Notes: generated by a model from the letters alone, not told the origin. Counted from the stretch's first letter, positions 25,264-33,807 are shown. The stretch: DNA of 64,000 nt from Bacteriovorax stolpii (GCA_945881775.1 CAMCVE010000001.1:127836-191835), one strand, 5' to 3'. Numbers and translations are program-made.

Positions 25264-26418
25264 TCACAAGGTCGCGGAAGGGGCTTCCGGAACCAAAATT
25301 TTCCTCAAATAATCGAAGGCATAGAGACCGGTGCTGTGGCCATCAGACCAATGAATTCCGAGAGCGTAATTTCCTATGGTCTGGATGCGCGCCGGATGCA
25401 CGTCCGGCTTCACGTCCTCGCGGCGAATTTTGCGATGACCCGTGTTCTCGTCGACACAAACGGCGCAGGGGCAGAGGTACCGAAGCTCCTTATAAGCCAC
25501 GACGCTTTGGCGCCCGTCATTCCAGCTCACTTTAAGCATCTTGTTAGCTTCATTGGGTTCCGTTGAGACAACCACGGGACGGGTGTTTCGGCCCCCCGAA
25601 ACAAGCGTCGAGAGTTCTGCAGCCATATTCTGAGCCAGCTCCAGGAAGAGTTTCGCAGAGCTCGATTCAGGACGACTGATATTCACAGGAACACCCGCAT
25701 CACCGTCTTCAAGAAGAAGGGGATCTAGCGGAAAGCGCTGAAGAATCGGAAGATCGAGCTCTTTCGCAACAGAGTCACCTCCTCCTCGGCTAAAGAGATG
25801 ACTCTTGTGTCCGCACTCGGGACACAGGTACTCGCTCATGTTTTCGACGAGACCAAGAACGGGGACGCGAACCTGCTGGAACATTTTGAGGCCACGGCGC
25901 GCGATTTCTGTCGCCAAAGCCTGTGGCGTCATCACAACGATCGCAGCGCTCAAGCGGATCGACTGAGCCAATGTCAGTTGAATATCGCCGGTCCCCGGGG
26001 GGAGGTCAACGATGAGATAATCGAGCTCGCCCCATTCAACCTCGGAGAGGAACTGAGAAACAGCCTTCGAAGCCATCGGTCCCCGCCACACGATGGGAGT
26101 GTCACCACCGAGGAGTCCCATACTCATGCATTTGATGCCATGAATAACAGGAGGAGCAATCTTGCCGCTTGGGGCTTCGATCGGAGCTTCATGAAGACCC
26201 ATGAGCTTGGGGAGTGAGGGGCCGTAGATATCGGCGTCCATGAGCCCCACTTTGGCGCCCAGTTTTTGTAAGGCCACAGCGAGGTTCACAGCGGTCGTGG
26301 ATTTGCCCACACCTCCTTTGCCAGAACCGATGGCGATAATATGTTTCACTTGAGCGAGAGGGCTCCCCTCGGGGCGGAGCGCTGCAGGAACGATAACGGA
26401 GCTGTGCGACGTCGACAT
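25264..26418 (-). CDS. Mrp/NBP35-type iron-sulfur carrier ATPase fused to a DUF971 domain
   Basis: P-loop ATPase of the Mrp/ApbC family: GSGKGGVGKSTTAVNLA (deviant Walker A), DADIYGPSLPKLMG, IVDLPPGTGDIQLTLAQ and the cluster-binding CxxC in SEYLCPECGHKSH. After residue 290 a second domain matches DUF971 (WNDGRQSVVAYKELRYLCPCAVC, then YALGIHWSDGHSTGLYAFDYLRKI). The N-terminal DUF59 domain found in many Mrp proteins is absent. Function: probably assembly or transfer of Fe-S clusters. Start taken at ATG 26418 (MSTSHSSVIV); the codon four residues upstream is an alternative. Confidence 0.92.
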   Translation of the reverse strand: MSTSHSSVIVPAALRPEGSPLAQVKHIIAIGSGKGGVGKSTTAVNLAVALQKLGAKVGLMDADIYGPSLPKLMGLHEAPIEAPSGKIAPPVIHGIKCMSMGLLGGDTPIVWRGPMASKAVSQFLSEVEWGELDYLIVDLPPGTGDIQLTLAQSIRLSAAIVVMTPQALATEIARRGLKMFQQVRVPVLGLVENMSEYLCPECGHKSHLFSRGGGDSVAKELDLPILQRFPLDPLLLEDGDAGVPVNISRPESSSAKLFLELAQNMAAELSTLVSGGRNTRPVVVSTEPNEANKMLKVSWNDGRQSVVAYKELRYLCPCAVCVDENTGHRKIRREDVKPDVHPARIQTIGNYALGIHWSDGHSTGLYAFDYLRKILVPEAPSATL

Positions 26419-26495
26419 GCCGCTATTCATAAATCAGGGGCGACAAATTGACGACAAGAATTCAGCAGAAAGCGACCCTGTGGTAGTGTGCTGTC

Positions 26496-27503
26496 ATGAT
26501 GAAATCTTCAACGAAGATCACCTTGATTCGGGGTGATGGCATAGGTCCCGAGATTTCCGACGCCGTAATGCGCATCCTCGATGCTTCCGGCGCTCGGATC
26601 ACCTACGACGAGGTCGAAGCAGGTCTCTGCTGCATTGAAAAGACCGGTCAAGGAATCACGCCTGAAGGCATGGACCTTATCAAGCGCAACGGTGTCGCAC
26701 TTAAAGGCCCTACCACCACCCCCGTGGGCGGCGGACACAAATCCATCAACGTCACGATCCGCAAGGCCCTCGATCTCTACGTCAATCTGCGCCCTTGCAA
26801 GTCGATCCCCGGTATCGAAACACCCTTCAAGAACGTCGATCTCCTGATCGTTCGCGAAAACATTGAAGACACCTATGGCGGTATCGAACACATGCAAAGT
26901 GCAGATCTGGCACAGTGTTTGCGCCTCATCACTCGAAGCGGCTCACTTCGCGCCGCGCGTTTTGCCTTTGAGACGGCGCGCAAGCTGGGACGCAAAACCG
27001 TGACCTGTGTTCATAAAGCGAACATCATGAAGATCACGGATGGACTGTTCCTCCAGGCCTTCCGCGACGTTGCCGAGGACTACAAAGATATTCAAGCCAC
27101 AGACATCATCGTCGACAACTGCTGCATGCAGCTGGTCTCCAAGCCTCAGCAATTCGACGTTCTGCTGCTTCCAAACCTTTTCGGCGACATCGTCAGCGAC
27201 CTCTGCGCGGGACTCATTGGAGGACTCGGCATTGCGGCCGGTGCCAATATCGGCGCTCAATCGGCTGTCTTCGAAGCCGTGCACGGATCCGCACCTGACA
27301 TCGCCGGCAAAGGACTCGCCAATCCCACTGCGATGCTGCTCTCTGCGGTGAGCATGCTCCGCCATATCGAACAACTCGACGTCGCTGATCGAATCGAGAA
27401 TTCTGTTTTCAAAGTCCTCCAAGAAGGCAAATTGAAAACCCGAGATCTGGGTGGTCGTGCCTCAACCGACGACTACACGCGCGCTGTGATCGCGAACCTG
27501 TAA
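26496..27503 (+). CDS. icd: Isocitrate dehydrogenase, catalytic part (Thermus/Rickettsia-type)
   Basis: Beta-decarboxylating dehydrogenase. ITLIRGDGIGPEISDAV opens the fold; GHKSINVTIRKALDLYVNLRPCKS is the isocitrate loop with its serine and arginines; VRENIEDTYGGIEH, KANIMKITDG (lysine) and LFGDIVSDLCAGLIGGLG (metal aspartates) follow. Cofactor segment FEAVHGSAPDIAGKGLANP. At 335 aa it has only the catalytic domains. The C-terminal domain that long Thermus/Rickettsia-type enzymes carry is encoded by the next gene in another frame after 16 bases. Cofactor preference cannot be settled by eye. Confidence 0.92.
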   Translation: MMKSSTKITLIRGDGIGPEISDAVMRILDASGARITYDEVEAGLCCIEKTGQGITPEGMDLIKRNGVALKGPTTTPVGGGHKSINVTIRKALDLYVNLRPCKSIPGIETPFKNVDLLIVRENIEDTYGGIEHMQSADLAQCLRLITRSGSLRAARFAFETARKLGRKTVTCVHKANIMKITDGLFLQAFRDVAEDYKDIQATDIIVDNCCMQLVSKPQQFDVLLLPNLFGDIVSDLCAGLIGGLGIAAGANIGAQSAVFEAVHGSAPDIAGKGLANPTAMLLSAVSMLRHIEQLDVADRIENSVFKVLQEGKLKTRDLGGRASTDDYTRAVIANL

Positions 27504-27519
27504 GAGAGGGAGAAAGACA

Positions 27520-27858
27520 ATGGGACTTCTCAACGACAACGTGAAGCTTGTGGGTTGCGACATTTTTGTCGTGAACCAAGGACTGCCAAAGATTCCAGAG
27601 ACGGTCGGAGGACTTCGACTGACCCTCATCTCCAACCGCGGCACCAAGGTTTGGCCAGGCCCCACTCCCACCATTCAGCTGACCGACGTGCATCGCTGCC
27701 GCTTCTTGAATCCTAAGGGTGCCTTCTTGCCGATCACACATGCGGAAGTTCTCAGCGCTCTCGGCGCGATCGAAGAAGCGGGATTCGAGTGGGTCCACGT
27801 CGAAAAACTTCTTGAGATCAACGGATCTCACGGATTCACCAAAGCTCAGGGAGAATAG
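27520..27858 (+). CDS. Stand-alone isocitrate dehydrogenase C-terminal domain
   Basis: The 112-aa product matches, from memory of the family, the C-terminal extension of Thermus/Rickettsia-type isocitrate dehydrogenases: VKLVGCDIFVV, LTLISNRGTKVWPGP, QLTDVHRCRFLN, then GFEWVHVEKLLEINGSHGFTKAQGE, ending in the typical KAQGE. It starts at ATG 27520 in a different frame from icd, after a purine-rich GAGAGGGAGAAAGA that serves as its own ribosome-binding site. The separate RBS and clean start make a designed two-subunit arrangement more likely than a frameshift mutation. In other bacteria this domain helps dimer contacts; here it should bind the catalytic protein in trans (inference). Confidence 0.85.
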   Translation: MGLLNDNVKLVGCDIFVVNQGLPKIPETVGGLRLTLISNRGTKVWPGPTPTIQLTDVHRCRFLNPKGAFLPITHAEVLSALGAIEEAGFEWVHVEKLLEINGSHGFTKAQGE

Positions 27859-27884
27859 CACGATCCCACGCTTGAGAGCGTGTC

Positions 27885-28811
27885 CTAGAGTTCGACGAGC
27901 CAGTTGCGCTCTTTAAGGGTTTCAACAAAATCTACAAGAAGCCCGTTCCGAAGAGTCATTTCGGTCACGAAAATATCTTCTTCTTTGAGCCAATGAAGGA
28001 CCTCACTCAGAATAATGGCACCAGGAACAAGCACGCGCGCACGACTCGGCGCCAAAGCGTAATCACTTTGCAGCGAGCGCACGTCTTCATCGAAGCTATG
28101 AACGATCCAGTCATCCAGATCTCCGAGGTGAATAACTGCGTTCTTTTTGCGGGCACAGAGAATTTGTCCCAGACTTTGAATCGCACCCGCCGATCCCACG
28201 AGGTAGTCAAAATTACGAGGGGGCTTCTTTCGATTGAGAACCGAACGCACATTTTCTCGAAGCTTGGCCTCAGCGCTAGGACGCTTGCGGTTGACGTCCC
28301 ACTTGAGTGCCAAGCGAACCGATCCCATTTGAAAAGAATCCTGTCCGAGCTTTTTCCAGCCTTCGCCGAACTGTGCCACTTCGGTGCTACCACCCCCGAT
28401 GTCCACAAGCACACCGCGCTCCACAAAGGGGTACTCCCACTCAAGACCTTGTGCGATCACTCGGGCCTCTTCAAGACCGCTGATAACCTGAATCTTGAGT
28501 CCCAACTTCTGCCGAATCTCGTCGACAAATTGGGGACCGTTGCGGGCATCGCGAAGCGCACTGGTTCCGACAACGCGCACGAGTGGCATATTGAAATGGG
28601 CCAAATTGTCCCGCATGCGTGTGAGCGCCTTAAAAGCCATCGTCTTATGACGGGGGGAAATGATTCTTTCTTCGAAGACTGAGGCTCCCATTTGAACAGG
28701 GTGGCGCTCTTTGTGAATGATCTTAAACGGGACCTTACGCCCTGAGCCCACATACTGGGCCACTGTCATTTTAAAAGAGTTTGAGCCCAGATCGAGGACC
28801 GCAAAAAGCAC
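27885..28811 (-). CDS. Ppx/GppA family phosphatase
   Basis: Actin-fold exopolyphosphatase / pppGpp phosphohydrolase family. VLDLGSNSFKMTVAQY (phosphate 1), SALRDARNGPQF, the catalytic glutamate region ISGLEEARVIAQG, and LVDIGGGSTEVAQF (phosphate 2) are present. At 308 aa it has only the two actin-like domains, without the C-terminal HD part of Escherichia coli Ppx/GppA. Starts at GTG 28811, three bases after the stop of the upstream gene, so the two form an operon. Choice between polyphosphate and pppGpp as substrate is open. Confidence 0.92.
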   Translation of the reverse strand: MLFAVLDLGSNSFKMTVAQYVGSGRKVPFKIIHKERHPVQMGASVFEERIISPRHKTMAFKALTRMRDNLAHFNMPLVRVVGTSALRDARNGPQFVDEIRQKLGLKIQVISGLEEARVIAQGLEWEYPFVERGVLVDIGGGSTEVAQFGEGWKKLGQDSFQMGSVRLALKWDVNRKRPSAEAKLRENVRSVLNRKKPPRNFDYLVGSAGAIQSLGQILCARKKNAVIHLGDLDDWIVHSFDEDVRSLQSDYALAPSRARVLVPGAIILSEVLHWLKEEDIFVTEMTLRNGLLVDFVETLKERNWLVEL

Positions 28812-28814
28812 GTT

Positions 28815-29255
28815 TTAAGCCTCTTGCTCGGTCAAGGCATCCTGGAGAGCTTCAATGAAATCGGTAAAGAGATCCCTGTGTCGGGAGTCTTCGAGGGGAA
28901 ACTCATAGACACTCGCACCACGCACGACGTCGATCGCCATACCAAGAATTTTTTGGAACTTTTTAGGGAAGGCCGAGGTCGTGATCGTCTCAAGTTGAGC
29001 CTTGGAGAGAGTGATAACGCCGATCAGAGGCTCCTCAACAGGGTGCAACTCGCAGAAGACCTCTTCATCCAGGAGGCCGACACAGACCCAGCCACTCTCG
29101 GCATTTTTCCAACGCCAGTCCAGGCGCAGACCGGCAGTGCGCAGGCTCTGCATCGCGGCATCCAGAGAGCGGAATTGTTTGCCGGGAAGCATGCCTCGCA
29201 CCGTGCTGATTGAAGGCTTCACGGATTTTCTTTTGAGGGGATGCGAGGGACTCAT
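28815..29255 (-). CDS. Hypothetical protein in operon with Ppx/GppA
   Basis: 146 aa, no signal peptide. The basic N-terminus (MSPSHPLKRKSVKPSIS) is followed by LRLDWRWKNAESGWVCVGLLDEEVFCELHPVEEPLIGVITLS, which looks like a small alpha/beta fold binding a small ligand or nucleic acid, but I do not recognise the family. It ends three bases before the GTG start of the Ppx/GppA gene, so translation is probably coupled. Confidence 0.7.
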   Translation of the reverse strand: MSPSHPLKRKSVKPSISTVRGMLPGKQFRSLDAAMQSLRTAGLRLDWRWKNAESGWVCVGLLDEEVFCELHPVEEPLIGVITLSKAQLETITTSAFPKKFQKILGMAIDVVRGASVYEFPLEDSRHRDLFTDFIEALQDALTEQEA

Positions 29256-29355
29256 CGGAGCACAAGGTATCGCGGCTGAACATCTCTTTCCAGCACATTA
29301 TCCGTGAATTCCGAGATGGATAAGGCTATGACTCCCCTCAGAAGCAATCTGCGCC

Positions 29356-30432
29356 ATGATCGAAGCCTTTCACCTCAGAGAAAACCGCGCACTCATTGAC
29401 GCCAAGTGGCGCGAGAAGCGCCTTTTGACGAGCGAAATTCTCGGTTGCGACCCTATCCGCGCGCTGCAACCCGACTTAACGGCCGGTCGACTGCGTCTGG
29501 ACCTCATGTGGAAAGAGGGCCTCATTGGCATCCGAGACGAGAATGATGGCTTCACAGAAATCCGCGAACCGGACTCTGCTCATCCACGCATTCGCGGCAT
29601 GATGAACCTGCTCTTGCAGGATCCTCTGCCTGTCGCTCGAGCAGGACTTCGTTTTCGCTATTCCATGCAGGAAGATCTCTGTGGACTTTGGATCGATTGC
29701 TCCAACGAAGAGATCAAACAACTCAAAGATGAGAAAGCCTGGCTCAGCCGGACCCTCACAAAGAAGCGCTGGGTGATCGAAGCCGGTCAAAAAGGCAAGG
29801 AATTTAGTCTTAATGAGACCGGAGAAGTCCTTTTTCAAGAAGCCCGCTCGCATGTTTGGCTCGCCAGTTTTGACGCCAACAACGATGAGATCCCGCTCCG
29901 CTCAAAGATTCATCTCTTCTCGCAGCCCGGCCCCGAAGTGAATCGCGCGATGATCGCCTGTGGTTTTGAGCTGCTGGACCTCCTGAAGACATCCCCGAGA
30001 AGCTGGGCCGAGTTTGGAGCTGGATACGGAAACCTCACTGCAGCCTTTGCCTCACTCCTTTCCGAGGCTCGAATTTGGACCTCGGAGATACACCCCCTAG
30101 CGGTCGAGTGCCTCGCTGAGAACGCGAAGCACTTCTTTGCAAAAGCCGAGTTGCAGCTCACGGCCGCCAAACTCGATGCCGTCGCTTCGGCAAGTGATCT
30201 TTGGATTCTCGATCCACCTCGTCCGGGGTTCCCAGAACTCTTTGATGGGCTCGCCCTTCGCCCCGACCTCAAACCCCACTCCGTTCTCATCTATCATTGT
30301 CACTCCAAAGGACTCCTCGGCGACAGCTCTCGCCTGAAAAGTCTTGGCTACGCTCTCCAGGGATGGTCCTCGGTCGATGCGTTCCCTGGAACGCCCTATC
30401 ATGAGGTCATCTCGCTATGGAACTTGTCGTAA
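29356..30432 (+). CDS. TrmA/RlmCD-like RNA (uracil-5) methyltransferase family protein
   Basis: SAM-dependent methyltransferase. IHLFSQPGPEVNRAMIACGFELLDLL corresponds to the F-x-Q...N segment of the RumA/TrmA family, WAEFGAGYGNLTAAFA is the SAM motif, WILDPPRPGFPELF the DPPR motif, VLIYHCHSKGLLGDSSRLKSLGY holds the cysteine corresponding to the SCNP nucleophile, and DAFPGTPYHEVISLW the terminal DMFPxTxHxE. The N-terminal part lacks a four-cysteine Fe-S cluster. Its target is probably a uridine in rRNA or tRNA. It overlaps the next methyltransferase gene by 16 bases. Confidence 0.82.
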   Translation: MIEAFHLRENRALIDAKWREKRLLTSEILGCDPIRALQPDLTAGRLRLDLMWKEGLIGIRDENDGFTEIREPDSAHPRIRGMMNLLLQDPLPVARAGLRFRYSMQEDLCGLWIDCSNEEIKQLKDEKAWLSRTLTKKRWVIEAGQKGKEFSLNETGEVLFQEARSHVWLASFDANNDEIPLRSKIHLFSQPGPEVNRAMIACGFELLDLLKTSPRSWAEFGAGYGNLTAAFASLLSEARIWTSEIHPLAVECLAENAKHFFAKAELQLTAAKLDAVASASDLWILDPPRPGFPELFDGLALRPDLKPHSVLIYHCHSKGLLGDSSRLKSLGYALQGWSSVDAFPGTPYHEVISLWNLS

Positions 30433-31595
30433 GTTGTTCACCCGGCCTCGAAGCCCTACTCGCCAAAGAAATTACGGAACTCTGTCCGCGGCTAGAACCC
30501 ACGATCGAACACGGTGCGGTCCGAATGCAAGCACCTCTTGAGCCCACGGACGATGAGCTCCGCGAGATCTATCTCCGAAGCCGTCTGGCCTCGCGTATCC
30601 ATTCGAGTCTGCGCAGTTTCGCCGCCCAGAACGCGGCAATGCTTTATGACCAAACCCGTCGCGTCGCGTGGCAAGATTTCCTCTCGCCCGAGAAAAGTTT
30701 CATCGTGCACTCGCGCGGTGAATCGAAGGCCTTCGATCTTCGTTTTGCGGGCCTCAAGGTAAAAGACGCCATTTGCGACGAAGTCAGAAAACATTTTCAA
30801 GGCGAGCGACCCAACGTGGACCGCGAAAATCCAGACGTTCGAGTCACTCTTTTCCACAGGCTCGGCCGCTGTGAAATTTCCCTCGACCTTTCGCGCGACG
30901 TTCTTCACCGCCGGGGTTATCGCATGGACGCCGGAGAAGCTCCACTGCGCGAAAATCGCGCGGCAGCCTTGGTTCGCCTGACCGCTTCGCTCGCAGAGGG
31001 CCATGAAGAGGCCCACGATCCCTTTTGTGGATCAGGAACACTTCTTATTGAATGGGCATCCTTGGTGCTTGGCGCTCCACGAGCTCTGGCCTTTGACGGC
31101 GAGGATCCCCTCTTCAAACTCCGTCCTGAACTTAAGGATCCGTTCCGCAAGCGTCACCAAGAACTCATGCAGCAGTACCGCAAGAACATCGAGAAACGTG
31201 TGGCATTAGGCGTTCCACTGATCACGGGAAGCGACACCTCACCGGCCGCCCTCGAGGCAGCGCGCAAGAATTTGAAAGCCGCAGGTCTTGAAAAACTTTG
31301 CCGCCTAGAGAAGGGCGACGCCCTAAAACTCGAGACCAAGGCCCGCGTTTTGCTCGCAAATCCACCTTACGGAGAACGCCTCGAAGACACCGATGCTGCG
31401 ATCGAAATTCTGAAAACTTTCGGGAGACACGTCAAACATCAACTCGGGCCCTGCACTCTCGGTGTGGCACTCGCCAAGACCGGACTCACCAAGCATCTTG
31501 GTTTCAAGCCCGATCTCAAACTTGCCGTCGACAACGGACCGATTCCCATCGAGTTGTCCGTCATCAAAATCTACGAAGGACGAGCCCCTCGCTAA
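30417..31595 (+). CDS. THUMP-domain 23S rRNA guanine-N2 methyltransferase-like protein (RlmL N-terminal-type)
   Basis: N-terminal THUMP RNA-binding region (LVVSCSPGLEALLAKEITEL, IHSSLRSFAAQ, FDLRFAGLKVKDAICDEVRKHFQGERPNVD) followed by a UPF0020 methyltransferase domain: GYRMDAGEAPLRENRAAALV, HDPFCGSGTLLIEWA (SAM) and VLLANPPYGERL (catalytic NPPY). The 392-aa length fits the RlmL N-terminal half (G2445-type) without the RlmK half. It is translationally coupled to the preceding TrmA-like gene and shares its stop codon tetranucleotide CTAA with the converging metG. Confidence 0.9.
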   Translation: MELVVSCSPGLEALLAKEITELCPRLEPTIEHGAVRMQAPLEPTDDELREIYLRSRLASRIHSSLRSFAAQNAAMLYDQTRRVAWQDFLSPEKSFIVHSRGESKAFDLRFAGLKVKDAICDEVRKHFQGERPNVDRENPDVRVTLFHRLGRCEISLDLSRDVLHRRGYRMDAGEAPLRENRAAALVRLTASLAEGHEEAHDPFCGSGTLLIEWASLVLGAPRALAFDGEDPLFKLRPELKDPFRKRHQELMQQYRKNIEKRVALGVPLITGSDTSPAALEAARKNLKAAGLEKLCRLEKGDALKLETKARVLLANPPYGERLEDTDAAIEILKTFGRHVKHQLGPCTLGVALAKTGLTKHLGFKPDLKLAVDNGPIPIELSVIKIYEGRAPR

Positions 31596-33166
31596 ACTGT
31601 AGCGTCGGGATCTTTCGGGAGTTCAAGGCGAGGATAAAGACGAGGCACTTCACCAAGCGGTGTCCCCTCTTTGGGACGCAAACCTGTGAGCTCCCAGGCC
31701 AAAACCTCTGGATCATTTGTAAAGCCGAGCGCGCTACGCAGCTTGCGCGAACCCTCGGGAAGCACGCTTTGCATGACCACTGACAAGAGCGACAGCGCAT
31801 CGAGCATGGTTCCGAGCACAGCCGCAAGCCGGTCTTTTTGCGCGGGATCCTTGGCCAGCGACCAGGGCTTGGTGTCGTTGATATACCGGTCGCAGGTCGC
31901 CACTGTTTCAGCGAAACTCGCCAAAGCCACGTGGTAGCGAGCATTTGCAAATTCCTCTGCAAACTTAGACGGAAGTCCGTCCACCTTCGCGAGCAAGGCA
32001 CGATCCTCATCATTCCGGTGTGCCGCACTTGGAACTCGCGCCTCGAGATTCTTGTGCACCAACGTTAGAGTGCGAGATGCGAGATTGCCGATTCCGTTCG
32101 CCAATTCTGAGTTCGCACGACTCACAAAAGACTCCCAAGTAAAGCTCGCATCGACACCATAAGACATGTCGCGCATCAGAAAATAACGAAAGGCCTCTGC
32201 TCCGAAGATTTCGTAGACCTTCACGGGATCCACGACGTTCCCCAAGCTCTTGCTCATTTTGAGTCCCGCCGTGAGCCAAAATCCATTGACCTGCAATTGC
32301 CGCGCAGGCTCGAGGCCAAGAGCTAGCAACATCGTCGGCCAGTAAACTGCGTGCGTCTTGAGGATATCCTTACCGATAAGATGCTGTGACTGGCCCCACA
32401 AATCGTGACGGAAACTTTTCTCCTCGGCGAGAGGTCTCCCGGTGTAGCCCAGCCCTCCGAGATAGCTCAGCAGGGCATCGAACCAAACATAAGTAACGTA
32501 GTTCCTGTCGAAAGGGAGCGGAATCCCCCATGTGATACGGGACGTGGGCCGTGAAATACACAGGTCCTCGAGGGGCTCTTCGAGCATCGCGAGCGCCTCT
32601 TTCATATAGTGATGAGGAACAATGGCATCCGAATGACCACGGTAATACTCGAGAGTCTTCTGGCGATATTTCTCCATATTGAAGAAATAATTAGACTCCT
32701 CTCGAATCTCAGGCGGGCGCTGATGATCAGGACACAGCCCCTTCTCATCCCACTCTTGATCGGTCCGGAAGCGCTCACAACCCAGGCAATACTTGCCCGT
32801 GTAACTCGAGAAACGGATGTCTCCTTGATCCTTCAGACGCTGGAGAGCTTCCTGCACCAATTTGATGTGCGAGGGGCGCGTGGTTCGGTAAGAAATGTCG
32901 GGATTGAGACCGAGCAACTTCCATGTTCCTTCAAAAAGCGCAGCCACCTCATCAACGAATTCCATAGGTGATTTGCCAGCTTTTTCGGCAGATTGGGCGA
33001 TTTTTTCGCCGTGTTCATCAGTGCCTGCAAGGAAGAAACATTCGCGTCCTTGCTGGAGCGCAAAGCTCTTGAGGGTGTCCCCCAAGAGGGTGGTGTAAGC
33101 GTGTCCCAAGTGCGGTTTTGCGTTCACGTAGTAGAGGGGAGTTGTGATGTAGAGGGGTTTTCCCAT
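31592..33166 (-). CDS. metG: Methionyl-tRNA synthetase
   Basis: Class I aminoacyl-tRNA synthetase charging tRNA-Met. HIGH motif in NAKPHLGHAYT (about residue 17), the knuckle KYCLGCERFRTDQEWDEKGLCPDH, the methionine-pocket segments LAGTDEHGEKI and YVWFDALLSYLGG, and the KMSKS loop LKMSKSLGNVVDP (about 301). Length 524 aa, without the C-terminal EMAP/OB domain, so the compact form. I start at ATG 33166 (MGKPLYITTPLYYV); the extra 19 residues of the track ORF have no counterpart. Convergent with the THUMP gene, divergent from the SWIB gene. Confidence 0.96.
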   Translation of the reverse strand: MGKPLYITTPLYYVNAKPHLGHAYTTLLGDTLKSFALQQGRECFFLAGTDEHGEKIAQSAEKAGKSPMEFVDEVAALFEGTWKLLGLNPDISYRTTRPSHIKLVQEALQRLKDQGDIRFSSYTGKYCLGCERFRTDQEWDEKGLCPDHQRPPEIREESNYFFNMEKYRQKTLEYYRGHSDAIVPHHYMKEALAMLEEPLEDLCISRPTSRITWGIPLPFDRNYVTYVWFDALLSYLGGLGYTGRPLAEEKSFRHDLWGQSQHLIGKDILKTHAVYWPTMLLALGLEPARQLQVNGFWLTAGLKMSKSLGNVVDPVKVYEIFGAEAFRYFLMRDMSYGVDASFTWESFVSRANSELANGIGNLASRTLTLVHKNLEARVPSAAHRNDEDRALLAKVDGLPSKFAEEFANARYHVALASFAETVATCDRYINDTKPWSLAKDPAQKDRLAAVLGTMLDALSLLSVVMQSVLPEGSRKLRSALGFTNDPEVLAWELTGLRPKEGTPLGEVPRLYPRLELPKDPDATV

Positions 33167-33312
33167 AGGAGAATTAAGCTTTCTTCCTGCGCGCGGGTCA
33201 ATGTGCCTAGAGGGAAAAAACACGAAAAAATGTTTGTGCCCTATTGCAAGAGTGAAAAATCAGGTAGAAATAGAAACTAAGAAACGATCCACTAGAGGAG
33301 AAATTAGGGATT

Positions 33313-33744
33313 ATGGCAAAGAAAGCTACCAAGAAAACCGCAAAACCCGCTAAGAAAGCTACGGCTAAAAAGGCAACCGCTAAGAAAGCGACTGCTAAGA
33401 AAGCCCCCGCAAAGAAAGCAACCGCTAAAAAGGCAACTGCTAAAAAAGCTACTGCCAAGAAAGCTCCTGCAGCTAAGAAAGTTAAGACCAAGCGCAAGCC
33501 GAATCCTGCTTTCATGAAGCCCTTCAACCCCAGCGAAAGCCTCGCCGTTGTCGTCGGCAACAAGCCCCTTCCCCGCACTGAAGTTACCAAGAAACTTTGG
33601 GCTTACATCAAGAAGAACGGCCTGCAAGACTCCAAGAACCGTCGCATGATCAATGCAGACGCTGCTCTTAAGGCTGTCTTCAGCGGCAAGGGTCAAGTCT
33701 CGATGTTCGAGATGACCAAGCTCGTCAGCAAGCACCTCTCGTAA
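33313..33744 (+). CDS. SWIB/MDM2-domain protein with histone H1-like Lys/Ala repeat tail
   Basis: The N-terminal 60 residues are near-perfect AKKAT/AKKAP pentapeptide repeats (MAKKATKKTAKPAKKATAKK...), like the C-terminal tail of histone H1 and bacterial HU/Hc1-type proteins, and will bind DNA non-specifically. The C-terminal 80 residues are a SWIB domain: FNPSESLAVVVGNKPLPRTEVTKKLWAYIKKNGLQDSKNRRMINADAALKAVF. SWIB proteins of Chlamydia and topoisomerase fusions suggest a nucleoid role. Own promoter region of about 145 bases divergent from metG, and a strong terminator follows, so monocistronic. Highly expressed codons would fit a nucleoid protein (inference). Confidence 0.93.
   Translation: MAKKATKKTAKPAKKATAKKATAKKATAKKAPAKKATAKKATAKKATAKKAPAAKKVKTKRKPNPAFMKPFNPSESLAVVVGNKPLPRTEVTKKLWAYIKKNGLQDSKNRRMINADAALKAVFSGKGQVSMFEMTKLVSKHLS
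33340..33483 (+). repeat. 15-bp tandem coding repeat (AKKAT/AKKAP)
   Basis: About nine copies of a 15-base unit of the form GCTAAGAAAGC(T/G)AC(C/G/T), coding Ala-Lys-Lys-Ala-Thr/Pro inside the SWIB gene. Synonymous third-base variation between copies shows selection at protein level, but the tract is still prone to slippage and length change. Confidence 0.85.
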
Positions 33745-33775
33745 TTCGAGAAGCTTTCGCTCACTAGCGAAACCA

Positions 33776-33807
33776 AACCCGCTTTCCGAAAGGAAGGCGG
33801 GTTTTTT
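33776..33807 (+). terminator. Rho-independent terminator after the SWIB gene
   Basis: AACCCGCTTTCC and GGAAGGCGGGTT pair through 12 positions (one T-G wobble) around a GAAA tetraloop and are followed by six T residues. It lies 31 bases after the SWIB stop. Confidence 0.92.

Noticed and set aside
27993-28682. 229-aa plus-strand ORF
   Set aside because: Antisense to the Ppx/GppA gene with all family motifs on the other strand.
33340-33483. CRISPR-like array in the SWIB gene
   Set aside because: The periodicity is 15 bases with no spacers and codes for AKKAT repeats.
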